DNA from: Janthinobacterium sp.
Lineage (GTDB): Bacteria; Pseudomonadota; Gammaproteobacteria; Burkholderiales; Burkholderiaceae_D
Direction of reading: 5' to 3'
Length of the DNA stretch: 32,698 nucleotides
NCBI GenBank assembly: GCA_025356595.1
Contig: JANXSQ010000310.1
Location: 1-32,698 of the forward strand
A model generated the notes under the pieces. The model had not been told where the DNA came from. It did not search any database and saw only the letters and a list, made by a program, of their open reading frames with translations. Each line of letters opens with the position of its first letter. The stretch's first letter is position 1. The position numbers and the translations under genes are program-made. Of the stretch, positions 25,363 to 32,698 are shown one piece after another.

Positions 25363-27477
25363 ATGTTTAATAAAGTTACGAAAACCTTCCAGTACGGCCA
25401 ACATCAAGTCACGCTGGAAACCGGTGAAATCGCCCGTCAGGCTTCCGGCGCGGTCCTGGTATCGATCGAAGATACCGTCGTGCTGGCAACGGTCGTGGCG
25501 CGCAAAGACGCCAAGCCAGGCCAGGACTTCTTCCCGTTGACCGTTGACTATGTTGAAAAAACTTACGCCGCCGGTAAAATCCCGGGCGGTTTTTTCAAGC
25601 GCGAAGGCCGTCCTTCCGAAAAAGAAACACTGACATCCCGCCTGATCGACCGTCCTATCCGTCCGCTGTTCCCGGAAGGCTACCTGAATGAAGTGCAGAT
25701 CATCATTCACGTCCTGTCGGTCAACCCGGAAATCGATCCGGACATCGCCGCCATGATCGGCGCTTCGGCCGCCCTGTGCGTCTCCGGCGTGCCCTTCAGC
25801 GGCCCGATCGGCGCCGCCCGCGTCGGTTACGCGAACGGTCAGTACATCCTGAACCCGACCACCACGCAGTTGAAGACGTCGGAAATGGACCTGGTCGTCG
25901 CCGGTACCGAAACGGCCGTGCTGATGGTCGAATCGGAAGCGAAGCAATTGTCCGAAGAAATCATGCTGGGCGCCGTGGTGTTCGGCCACGACCAGATGAA
26001 AGCGGTCATCGACGCGATCCATGAACTGGTGCGCGACGGCGGCAAGCCGGAAGTCGAATGGGCGCCGGCGCCGAAAAACGAAGCGCTGATCGCCCGCGTC
26101 GCGCATTTCGCCGCCGCCAAGGTCAACGACGCCTACCAGACCAAGGACAAGCAGGAACGCACCGCCAAGCTGAAGGCCGCCACCGTTGAAGTGCTGGCCG
26201 AGCTGAACGCCGAAGCGGCCGCCGCCGGCGCCAAGCCGGTCGACTCCGCCGAAGTGAACAACATCCTGTTCGACATGGAAGCGAAGATCGTGCGTACCCA
26301 GATCCTCGACGGCGAGCCGCGCATCGACGGGCGCGACACGCGCACCGTGCGTCCGATCGCGATCCGCACCAGCGTGCTGCCGCGCACCCACGGTTCGGCC
26401 CTGTTCACGCGCGGCGAAACGCAGGCGCTGGTCGTGGCCACGCTGGGCACCGCCCGCGACAGCCAGAAGATCGACGCCCTGATGGGTGAGTTCACCGACA
26501 GCTTCATGTTGCATTACAACATGCCTCCGTTCGCCACCGGCGAAACGGGCCGCGTCGGCACCCCGAAACGCCGCGAAATCGGTCACGGCCGCCTGGCCAA
26601 GCGCGCCCTGCTGGCGGCCCTGCCGGCACCGGAAGATTTCAGCTACTCCGTGCGTCTGGTGTCGGAAATCACCGAATCGAACGGTTCCTCGTCGATGGCT
26701 TCGGTCTGCGGCGGTTGCCTGGCCCTGATGGACGCCGGCGTGCCGATGAAATCGCACGTGGCCGGCATCGCCATGGGCCTGATCAAGGAAGGCGGCAAGT
26801 TCGCCGTCCTGTCCGACATCCTGGGCGACGAAGATCACCTCGGCGACATGGACTTCAAAGTGGCCGGTACCGCACTCGGTATCACCGCCTTGCAGATGGA
26901 CATCAAGATCATGGGCATCACCAAGGAAATCATGCAAGTGGCGCTGGCGCAAGCCAAAGAAGGCCGCGACCATATCCTGGGCGAAATGCAAAAAGCCATG
27001 CCGCACGTCAAAACCGAGCTGTCCGATTTCGCTCCGCGCCTGATCACGATCAAGATCAATCCGGAAAAAATCCGTGACGTCATCGGCAAGGGCGGCGCCG
27101 TCATCCGCGCGCTGACCGAAGAAACGGGCACCCAGATCGACATCAGCGACGAAGGCGTGGTCACCATCGCCTCCGTTGACGCCGCCGCCGGCCAGGAAGC
27201 CAAGCGCCGCATCGAGGAATTGACCGCTTCCGTCGAAGTGGGCAAGACCTACGAAGGCACGGTTCTGAAACTGCTCGACTTCGGCGCCATCGTCCAAGTC
27301 ATGCCGGGCAAGGACGGCTTGCTGCACATCTCGCAGATCGCCAACGAGCGCGTCAACGCCGTCGCCGACTACCTGAAAGAAGGCCAGCAAGTGCGCGTCA
27401 AGGTTCTGGAAACCGACGACCGCGGCCGTCTGAAGCTGTCGATGAAGGCCGCAGCCGAAGAAGCCGCAGCCCAGTAA
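25363..27477 (+). CDS. pnp: Polynucleotide phosphorylase
   Basis: A phosphorolytic 3'-5' exoribonuclease and degradosome component, trimeric. The protein has 704 residues. Two RNase PH domains (about 10-140 and 310-540) flank an all-helical linker. Characteristic stretches are [40 protein letters not shown], the second-core [20 protein letters not shown], and [19 protein letters not shown] with the catalytic Asp residues. A KH domain (about 555-615, [20 protein letters not shown]) and an S1 domain (about 620-690, [20 protein letters not shown]) end the protein. It follows rpsO as in many bacteria. Confidence 0.98.
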   Translation: MFNKVTKTFQYGQHQVTLETGEIARQASGAVLVSIEDTVVLATVVARKDAKPGQDFFPLTVDYVEKTYAAGKIPGGFFKREGRPSEKETLTSRLIDRPIRPLFPEGYLNEVQIIIHVLSVNPEIDPDIAAMIGASAALCVSGVPFSGPIGAARVGYANGQYILNPTTTQLKTSEMDLVVAGTETAVLMVESEAKQLSEEIMLGAVVFGHDQMKAVIDAIHELVRDGGKPEVEWAPAPKNEALIARVAHFAAAKVNDAYQTKDKQERTAKLKAATVEVLAELNAEAAAAGAKPVDSAEVNNILFDMEAKIVRTQILDGEPRIDGRDTRTVRPIAIRTSVLPRTHGSALFTRGETQALVVATLGTARDSQKIDALMGEFTDSFMLHYNMPPFATGETGRVGTPKRREIGHGRLAKRALLAALPAPEDFSYSVRLVSEITESNGSSSMASVCGGCLALMDAGVPMKSHVAGIAMGLIKEGGKFAVLSDILGDEDHLGDMDFKVAGTALGITALQMDIKIMGITKEIMQVALAQAKEGRDHILGEMQKAMPHVKTELSDFAPRLITIKINPEKIRDVIGKGGAVIRALTEETGTQIDISDEGVVTIASVDAAAGQEAKRRIEELTASVEVGKTYEGTVLKLLDFGAIVQVMPGKDGLLHISQIANERVNAVADYLKEGQQVRVKVLETDDRGRLKLSMKAAAEEAAAQ

Positions 27478-27498
27478 TTCCCCCCAGCTTAGGCTGAA

Positions 27499-27537
27499 AC
27501 AAAAAACCGCCGGCGCGCAAGCCCCGGCGGTTTTTTT
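27499..27537. terminator. Bidirectional terminator between pnp and the kinase gene
   Basis: The stem AACCGCCGG/CCGGCGGTT is flanked by an A-run (from 27499) on the left and seven T on the right (27531-27537), so it can serve both convergent transcripts. Confidence 0.9.
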
Positions 27538-27599
27538 GCGTCCGCGTTTTCCTCGGGCGCGGTGCCGGCTTTGGGGACGGGGCGTCGGCGGCCCCAGGC

Positions 27600-28991
27600 T
27601 CAGGCCGCCGTCAGCGGCAGGCGCACCTCGACCAGCAGGCCGGCGCCGTGCACGGTGTCGAACAGGGCGATGCTGCCGCCGTGCAGGCGCGCCGCCGCCT
27701 GGGCGATCGACAGGCCCAGGCCGCTGCCGCTCTGCGTCTGGTTGGGGTCGCGGAAGAAGCGGTCCAGCACCCGCTCGCGCAGCGCCGGCGCCACGCCCGG
27801 CCCCTGGTCGCTGACCGCCAGTACGGCCTGGCCGGTTTCACGCCGCAGGCTCACCTGCACCAGGCCGTCCGGTGGGCTGTACTTGATGGCGTTGTCGACC
27901 AGGTTGTCGACCAGCGAGATCAGGCTCTCGCGCTGGCCGTGCAGGTACAACTCGGTGTCGGCGCGCAGCTCCAGTTCCACCCGGCGCGCGCTGGCCAGGC
28001 AGGACAGCGCGGCCATGCGGTCCTGCAGCAGCTGGGCCAGGGCGACCGGCGCCGGCGCCGCGCCGGCGGCGCTGGCGTCGCTGCGCATCAGCATCAGCAA
28101 CTGGCCGACCAGGCGGGTGGCGCGCCCGCCGCTGTTGATGATGCCCCTGAGCAGCTGGCGCTGGCGCTCGTCGCTGGCCTGGCTGTGCAGCGCCTCGACG
28201 TTGACCTGCATCGCCGCCAGCGGCGTGCGCAGTTCGTGGGCGGCGTCGGCGATGAAGCTGCGCTCGCGCACCGCGCTGTCGTCGACCTGGCGCATCAGCG
28301 TGTTGATGTTGTCGACCATGCCGGCCAGCTCGCGGTGCTTGGCCGTGTAGTTGAGCGGACGCAGGTTGTGCGGGCCGCGCGCCGCCACCTCGCGCGCCAC
28401 CTGGCTCCACGGCCGCAGCGCCAGGTGGATCGACAGCCAGGTCGGCAGCAGCAGGAAGGGCAGGCTGATCAGCAGCGGCAGCAGGTAGTAGCCGTGCGAG
28501 TTGATGGTGATGAAGATGTGCACGCCGTCGGCCGGCGCCAGCATGGTCAGCGTGGTGCCGCTGGCGGACTGCTTGCTGCGCGCGCGCCAGCGCTTGTCGC
28601 CGGCGTAGAAGGTCTCGACCTGGTTCAACTTGCGCGTGCCCAGCTCGCCCGGGGTGCCGCGCGAGCGGTAGATCTCGCGGCCGCGCTGCCGCACCACGAT
28701 GCTGGGGCTGAGCATGGGGTCTTCGGCGGCGCCGTAGTTTTCGCGCACCGCCAGGTCCATCATGTTGAGCACGTGCTGTTGCTGCCGCGGCGAGTCGACC
28801 AGCGCGTCGGCGGCGGCCAGCACGGCGTCGAAGATGCGCTCGGTCGACAGCAGGTTCAGGTCCTTGCCGCTCTGGTTGATGACGAAGCCGGTGGCCAGCG
28901 TCCACAGCGCCGTCAACAGCAGCATCTGCGCCACCATCAGGCGCCGCACCAGCGTCGGCGCGGCGATCCTGCGCCAGCAGCGGCGCATCAT
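27600..28991 (-). CDS. Sensor histidine kinase, QseC/TctE-like
   Basis: A 463-residue inner-membrane kinase. TM1 is about 16-38 (LMVAQMLLLTALWTLATGFV) and a periplasmic sensor domain follows at about 39-165. TM2 (about 167-190, GYYLLPLLISLPFLLLPTWL) leads to a HAMP-like linker. The DHp box has phospho-acceptor H252 in FIADAAHELRTPLAAMQ. The ATPase domain has N-box LVDNLVDNAIKYSP, G1 VSDQGPGVAP and G2 SGSGLGLSIAQAAARLHGG. The start overlaps the response-regulator stop codon by four bases (ATGA). The ligand is unknown. Confidence 0.93.
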   Translation of the reverse strand: MMRRCWRRIAAPTLVRRLMVAQMLLLTALWTLATGFVINQSGKDLNLLSTERIFDAVLAAADALVDSPRQQQHVLNMMDLAVRENYGAAEDPMLSPSIVVRQRGREIYRSRGTPGELGTRKLNQVETFYAGDKRWRARSKQSASGTTLTMLAPADGVHIFITINSHGYYLLPLLISLPFLLLPTWLSIHLALRPWSQVAREVAARGPHNLRPLNYTAKHRELAGMVDNINTLMRQVDDSAVRERSFIADAAHELRTPLAAMQVNVEALHSQASDERQRQLLRGIINSGGRATRLVGQLLMLMRSDASAAGAAPAPVALAQLLQDRMAALSCLASARRVELELRADTELYLHGQRESLISLVDNLVDNAIKYSPPDGLVQVSLRRETGQAVLAVSDQGPGVAPALRERVLDRFFRDPNQTQSGSGLGLSIAQAAARLHGGSIALFDTVHGAGLLVEVRLPLTAA

Positions 28992-29671
28992 CGGGCGCCG
29001 TCCGCGGCGGGGCCGTGCTGGTCGATGACATAACCGACGCCGCGCACCGTACGCACATAGCCCTCGCCGATCTTGCGCCGCAGGTTGGCCATGTGCACGT
29101 CGAGCGTGTTGCTGGCGTTGGCCTGGGCGCCGGGCAGGGCCTGCTCCTCCAGGCTGCGCCGGGTGATGACGCGGTTGGCGCGCATCAGCAGGATCTTCAA
29201 CAACAGGTATTCGGAGGCGGTCAGCTCGACCGGCTTGCCGTGCAGTTGCACGCGGCGGGTCGGCGCGTGCAGCTGCAGGCCGCGCAGCTCCAGCGTCTCG
29301 CCGTCGAAGCCGTAGCTGCGCCGCGCCAGCGCGCGCACCCGCGACAGCAGCTCGGCCAGCTCGAAGGGCTTGACCAGGTAGTCGTCGGCGCCCGAGTCGA
29401 GGCCGCGCAGGCGCTCCTGCAGCGCGTCGCGGGCGCTCAGGATCAGCACCGGCAGGTCGTGCTTGTCGCGCCGCAGGCGGGTCAGCAGGCTCAGGCCGTC
29501 GCCGTCGGGCAGGCCCAGGTCGAGCAGGATCAGGTCGCAGGTGTCGGCCGCCAGGTGGCGCTCGGCGGCGTCGAGCTGGCGCACCCAGACCACGTCCATG
29601 CCCTGGTCGCTCAGGGCGATGCGCACGCCGTTGCCCAGGTCCAGGTCGTCTTCTATCAGCAGTATCTTCAT
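28988..29671 (-). CDS. OmpR-family response regulator
   Basis: A 227-residue regulator. The receiver domain (1-115) has the acidic pair in LLIEDDLDLGN, phospho-acceptor D51 in LILLDLGLPDGDGL, the switch Ser in LILSARD and K101 in DDYLVKPFEL. The C-terminal winged helix (about 125-220) has the ELTASEYLLLKILLMRANRV segment and the recognition region NTLDVHMANLRRKIGEGYVR, then TVRGVGYVI. It is closest in feel to the QseB/PmrA/TctD group. It is first gene of the operon with the kinase and divergent from mipA. 11-bp-phased repeats in the shared promoter region suggest it regulates both directions. Confidence 0.95.
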   Translation of the reverse strand: MKILLIEDDLDLGNGVRIALSDQGMDVVWVRQLDAAERHLAADTCDLILLDLGLPDGDGLSLLTRLRRDKHDLPVLILSARDALQERLRGLDSGADDYLVKPFELAELLSRVRALARRSYGFDGETLELRGLQLHAPTRRVQLHGKPVELTASEYLLLKILLMRANRVITRRSLEEQALPGAQANASNTLDVHMANLRRKIGEGYVRTVRGVGYVIDQHGPAADGAR

Positions 29672-29695
29672 GGTTGGTATTTAACCATCAATTCC

Positions 29696-29746
29696 TGAAG
29701 AACAGCTAAAGAACGGAGGGAGGGCGGGTCTTCATGCTTTCTTCAT
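29696..29746. promoter_or_regulatory. Two inverted copies of an 11-bp-phased direct repeat, candidate response-regulator boxes
   Basis: On the plus strand TGAAGAA-N4-TAAAGAA begins at 29696. On the minus strand the same pattern, TGAAGAA-N4-TGAAGAC, runs from 29745 down to 29728 (seen on plus as CTTCAT-N5-CTTCAT, 29730-29746). A third CTTCAT at 29763-29768 is 22 bases from the second, still in phase. Tandem hexamers with 11-bp period are the binding format of OmpR/PmrA-type dimers. Confidence 0.6.
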
Positions 29747-29837
29747 CAGGCGATCAGATTCGCTTCATGCCACGGGGGAATACTCCGAACAGCCGATTCT
29801 TCGCAAATCGCCTCTCAACCTGGAATGGAAAACCATC

Positions 29838-30623
29838 ATGAATAGCAGTTCTATCAAAGCCGCCCCCCTCTTGTTGCTGTCCCTGCTGGCCGGCCGGGCC
29901 GTCGCCGCCGACGGGAACGTCTTCACCGTCGGCGGCGGCGCCGCCGTCGGCTCGCGCTACTCCGGCTCGGACGAGCATGTGGTCGCGCCGGTCCTGCAGC
30001 TCGACTACGCGATGGCCAACGGCCTGTTCGCCAGCACCATGCGCGGCCTGGGTTACGGCGGCCGCGCCGGCCCGCTGAAGTACAGCGCGGCGCTGGGCGT
30101 GCGCGGCGGCCGCAGCGAGAGCGACGAGCGCGGCATCGCCGGCAAGACCGGCAGCAAGCGCCTGAAGGGCATGGGCGAGATCAAGACCACCGCCACCGCC
30201 AACTTCGGCCTGAGCTACGCCATCTTCGAGCGGGTCGAGGTGAGCGCCCGCGCCGAGTTGCCGCTGTCGCAGCGCGACAACGGCGCCAGCTTCGGCGTCG
30301 GCATCACCGGCCAGTTGTACCAGACGCCCGGCGACAGCATCAGCGTCAGCCTGGGCGCCAATTTCGCCGACAGCAAGTACGCCAGGACCTACTACGGCGT
30401 CAACGCCGTCCAGTCGCAGAGCTCGGGCTATCGCCAGTTCACGCCGAAGTCCGGCCTGTACGGCGTCGACGCCGGCATTAGCTGGACCCACACCTTCCAA
30501 GGCAAGTGGTCCTTGACCGGCATGGCCGGCGCCAGCTCGCTGAGCGGCGACGCCGGCAAGAGCCCGTTGACGCGCAAGAAGACCGCGCCGACCGCCGCCA
30601 TCTACGTCAGCCGCAGCTTCTGA
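29838..30623 (+). CDS. MipA/OmpV family outer-membrane protein
   Basis: A 261-residue beta-barrel. The signal peptide is about 1-23 (SSIKAAPLLLLSLLAGRAVA, cleavage AVA-AD). The MipA/OmpV family pattern is visible in FTVGGGAAVGSRYSGSDEHV (family GGGVGYSPEYEGSD-like start), PVLQLDYAMANGLFAS, and the strands LKYSAALGVRGGR and FGVGITGQLYQTP. It ends in YVSRSF with a terminal Phe. Proteins of this family include the murein scaffold MipA and OmpV; the role here is not known. It is divergent from a two-component system whose candidate binding repeats lie upstream. The ribosome site is weak (TGGAA). Confidence 0.9.
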   Translation: MNSSSIKAAPLLLLSLLAGRAVAADGNVFTVGGGAAVGSRYSGSDEHVVAPVLQLDYAMANGLFASTMRGLGYGGRAGPLKYSAALGVRGGRSESDERGIAGKTGSKRLKGMGEIKTTATANFGLSYAIFERVEVSARAELPLSQRDNGASFGVGITGQLYQTPGDSISVSLGANFADSKYARTYYGVNAVQSQSSGYRQFTPKSGLYGVDAGISWTHTFQGKWSLTGMAGASSLSGDAGKSPLTRKKTAPTAAIYVSRSF

Positions 30624-30789
30624 TTGTCGGCGCGCCTGGGGTGGCGGCGCCACCGCCCGTGCCTCAGGATGCGTTTAGCCCGGCCCTGAAATCGGCGCAT
30701 GAAACCATTAACAAGCGCCTGGCGCCGGAATAGGCGGCATTGTGGCCCGGGCGGTTTTTTTATGCCCGGCGTGGCTGGGGTGCTACTTC

Positions 30790-30822
30790 TAGTACCTTTG
30801 TACTATTGCTGCATGGTAAAAT
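30790..30822 (+). promoter_or_regulatory. Inverted repeat and -10 element before the chemoreceptor gene
   Basis: The perfect inverted repeat TAGTACCTTTGTACTA (30790-30805) lies 11 bases before a TAAAAT -10 (30817-30822) and covers the -35 position, where no consensus -35 is seen. A regulator probably binds here. GGGAG at 30836-30840 is the ribosome site for the ATG at 30850. Confidence 0.5.
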
Positions 30823-30849
30823 TTGTGTTTCACCTGGGAGATATTCCTC

Positions 30850-32698
30850 ATGTTTTCATCGCTCCGTGGGCGTCTCATAGCCATCTCCGTTTCGATCGTC
30901 GTGCTGGCCATGCTGGCCGTGGTCGGCGCCAACTTCCTCACCACCCGCACGCGCACTCTGGAGTCCCTGAACAACCAGATGCTGCAACTGTCGCAAAGCC
31001 ATTCGGCGGCGATCGCCGAATGGTTACGCTCCAAGCAAGCCGTGGTCGCCTCGATCAAGCAGGCGGCCGAGTTGCCCGAGCCGATGGCGATGCTGAAGGC
31101 CGCCGAGCAGGCCGGCAGCTTCGACCAGGCCTACATCGGCTACGCCGACAAGCACGCCGTGTTCTCCCAGGAACGCAAGCGCGCCGCCGACTATGACCCG
31201 ACCGCGCGCCCGTGGTATGTCAAGGCGAGCCAGACGGGCGGCCCGATCACGACCGCGCCCTACATCGGCGCCAGCACCGGCAAGCTGGTGATGACCTTCG
31301 CCGAGCCCATCGGCGCCAAAGGTAGCCCCAGCGCCGTCGCGGCCGCCGACGTGATGATGGATGTGGTGGTGCGCAACGTCATCTCAATCAAGCCGACGCC
31401 GAGCAGCTTCGCCTTCCTGCTCGACGGCAGCGGCAAGATCATCGCCCATCCCGACCAGAGCCTGACGCTGAAGCCGGTGGCGCAGCTGGACGCCGGCCTG
31501 ACGCCGCAAATGCTGGAGGAGATCGAGCGTTCCAAGCAGAGCGGCGCGATCCGCCTGAACGGCCGCGACGGCATGCTGCACGTGAGCAAGGTGGAGGGCA
31601 GCGACTGGCTGCTGGCCACCGTGCTGGACCGCGCCGAGGCGACCCAGGCCCTGAGCGACATGCTGACCACCTCGGCCATCACGGCCGCGCTGGTGATCGC
31701 CCTGGCCGCCTTCACGCTGACGGCGCTGGTGGCGCGCGCCCTGCGCCGCCTCGGCCTGGTGCGCGACGCGATGGCCGACATCGCCACCGGCGACGGCGAC
31801 CTGACGCGCCGCCTCGACGCGCACGGCGCGGACGAACTGGCGCAGATCGCGCAAGCCTTCAATCTCTTCGTCGACAAGATCGCCCACGTGCTGGTGGAAA
31901 TCCGCAGCATCAGCGGTTCGGTGCGCATCGCCTCGAGCGAGATCGCGGCCGGCAACGCCGACCTGTCGGCGCGCACCGAGGCGCAGGCCGGCTCCCTGGA
32001 GGAGACCGCCAGCTCGATGGAGGAACTGACCTCGACCGTCAAGCACAACGCCGACAACGCCCGCACGGCCAGCCAGTTGGCCGTCTCGGCCTCGGCGGTG
32101 GCCGTGAAGGGCGGCGCCGTGGTCTCGCAGGTGGTCGGCACGATGGCCTCGATCAAGGAAAGCTCGCGCAAGATCGTCGACATCATCGGCGTCATCGACA
32201 GCATCGCCTTCCAGACCAACATCCTGGCGCTGAACGCGGCCGTCGAGGCGGCCCGCGCCGGCGAGCAGGGCAGGGGCTTCGCCGTCGTCGCCAGCGAGGT
32301 GCGCAATCTGGCCCAGCGCTCGGCCGGCGCGGCCAAGGAAATCAAGGAATTGATCGGCGATTCGGTCGACAAGGTCGACGCCGGCGGCAAGCTGGTCGAC
32401 GAGGCCGGCCAGACCATGGACCTGATCGTCAGCTCGGTCAAGCAGGTGGCCGACATCATGGGCGAGATCACCGTCGCCAGCCAGGAGCAGAGCGCCGGCA
32501 TCGGCGAGGTGAACACGGCCATCACGCACATGGATGAGATGACGCAGCAGAACGCCGCGCTGGTGGAGGAGGCCGCCGCGGCCGCCGAGAGCCTGCAGGA
32601 GCAGGCCGTGACGCTGGCGCAGATGGTGGGCGTGTTCCGCCTCGGTTCCGACGCCGCCCCGGCGCCGGCGGCCCGCCCGCACGCCGCGCCGGCCCGTC
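30850..32698 (+). CDS. Methyl-accepting chemotaxis protein with dCache domain (3' end outside window)
   Basis: At least 616 residues, open at the window end. TM1 is about 7-29. The periplasmic dCache-type sensor (about 35-268) contains [13 protein letters not shown] and [22 protein letters not shown]2 is about 274-296 ([19 protein letters not shown]). HAMP (about 297-350, [20 protein letters not shown]) leads to the signalling domain with the hairpin tip [20 protein letters not shown], then [19 protein letters not shown]. Residues Y115, R120, W122, Y123, Y138 and D167 have the spacing of the amino-acid-binding dCache motif known from PctA-type receptors, which suggests an amino-acid ligand. 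Any C-terminal CheR tether lies outside the window. Confidence 0.95.
   Translation, partial: MFSSLRGRLIAISVSIVVLAMLAVVGANFLTTRTRTLESLNNQMLQLSQSHSAAIAEWLRSKQAVVASIKQAAELPEPMAMLKAAEQAGSFDQAYIGYADKHAVFSQERKRAADYDPTARPWYVKASQTGGPITTAPYIGASTGKLVMTFAEPIGAKGSPSAVAAADVMMDVVVRNVISIKPTPSSFAFLLDGSGKIIAHPDQSLTLKPVAQLDAGLTPQMLEEIERSKQSGAIRLNGRDGMLHVSKVEGSDWLLATVLDRAEATQALSDMLTTSAITAALVIALAAFTLTALVARALRRLGLVRDAMADIATGDGDLTRRLDAHGADELAQIAQAFNLFVDKIAHVLVEIRSISGSVRIASSEIAAGNADLSARTEAQAGSLEETASSMEELTSTVKHNADNARTASQLAVSASAVAVKGGAVVSQVVGTMASIKESSRKIVDIIGVIDSIAFQTNILALNAAVEAARAGEQGRGFAVVASEVRNLAQRSAGAAKEIKELIGDSVDKVDAGGKLVDEAGQTMDLIVSSVKQVADIMGEITVASQEQSAGIGEVNTAITHMDEMTQQNAALVEEAAAAAESLQEQAVTLAQMVGVFRLGSDAAPAPAARPHAAPAR

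Noticed and set aside
25357-27390. 677-codon minus-strand frame opposite pnp
   Set aside because: Shadow of pnp; composition is Gly/His/Asp repeats with no family match.
30699-31196. Plus-strand frame of 165 codons overlapping the chemoreceptor start
   Set aside because: Out of frame with the receptor and Arg/Gly-rich. The receptor has the ribosome site and a clear TM1.
31260-32682. Two minus-strand frames over 420 codons opposite the chemoreceptor
   Set aside because: The plus strand encodes a complete HAMP/MCP signalling domain. The minus frames are Ser/Arg- or Gly/His-rich shadows.

Overview
The window reads as a high-GC betaproteobacterial chromosome, most likely Burkholderiales and probably Oxalobacteraceae (Massilia/Duganella/Janthinobacterium-like). 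The reasons are the isc operon order iscR-iscS-iscU-iscA-hscB-hscA-fdx-iscX, the ilvB-ilvH-ilvC...pssA-leuA cluster, a GEGS-type acetolactate synthase, a porin of the Gram-negative 16-strand type, and an Lrp-type regulator divergent from kynurenine genes. Most of it is core genome. The only clear mobile element is the last 138 bases of a group II intron at the left edge. Family names rest on recognising motifs by eye; no database search was run.

Layout. 1-138: 3' end of a class C-like group II intron (domains V and VI), ending two bases from the stop codon of kynR. 141-2878: tryptophan catabolism, kynR (minus) divergent from kynU-kynA, with no kynB. 3036-4148: outer-membrane porin with its terminator. 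4353-5721: a two-gene unit of a uracil-DNA-glycosylase-like protein lacking the catalytic Asp and a NADAR-family N-glycosidase. 5760-11621: the complete isc operon, with an IscR-type operator over a strong promoter. 11608-14400: a SAM methyltransferase overlapping iscX, threonine aldolase and an rRNA pseudouridine synthase. 14486-16725 (minus): a tightly coupled operon of ECF-like sigma factor, DUF3619, DUF3106 and RDD membrane protein. 17266-24111: branched-chain amino acid genes ilvI-ilvH-ilvC and leuA, interleaved with a SIMPL-domain protein and pssA. 24160-24660 (minus): small lipoprotein. 24840-27477: rpsO and pnp with structured leaders. 27600-29671 (minus): an OmpR/histidine-kinase pair divergent from a MipA/OmpV outer-membrane protein (29838-30623). 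30850-end: a methyl-accepting chemotaxis protein cut by the window edge.

How the genes work together. The isc block makes Fe-S clusters, and IscR probably represses the operon when clusters are sufficient. ilvIHC and leuA carry pyruvate to the valine, isoleucine and leucine pathways. KynU and KynA are two of the three steps from tryptophan to anthranilate. rpsO and pnp form the usual ribosome/RNA-decay pair, and the pnp leader has a long hairpin suited to RNase III control. The two-component system and mipA share an intergenic region with 11-bp-phased repeats in both orientations, which suggests that the response regulator controls itself and mipA.

The least explained parts are the sigma/DUF3619/DUF3106/RDD operon, the catalytically altered UDG beside NADAR, and the iscX-methyltransferase overlap.
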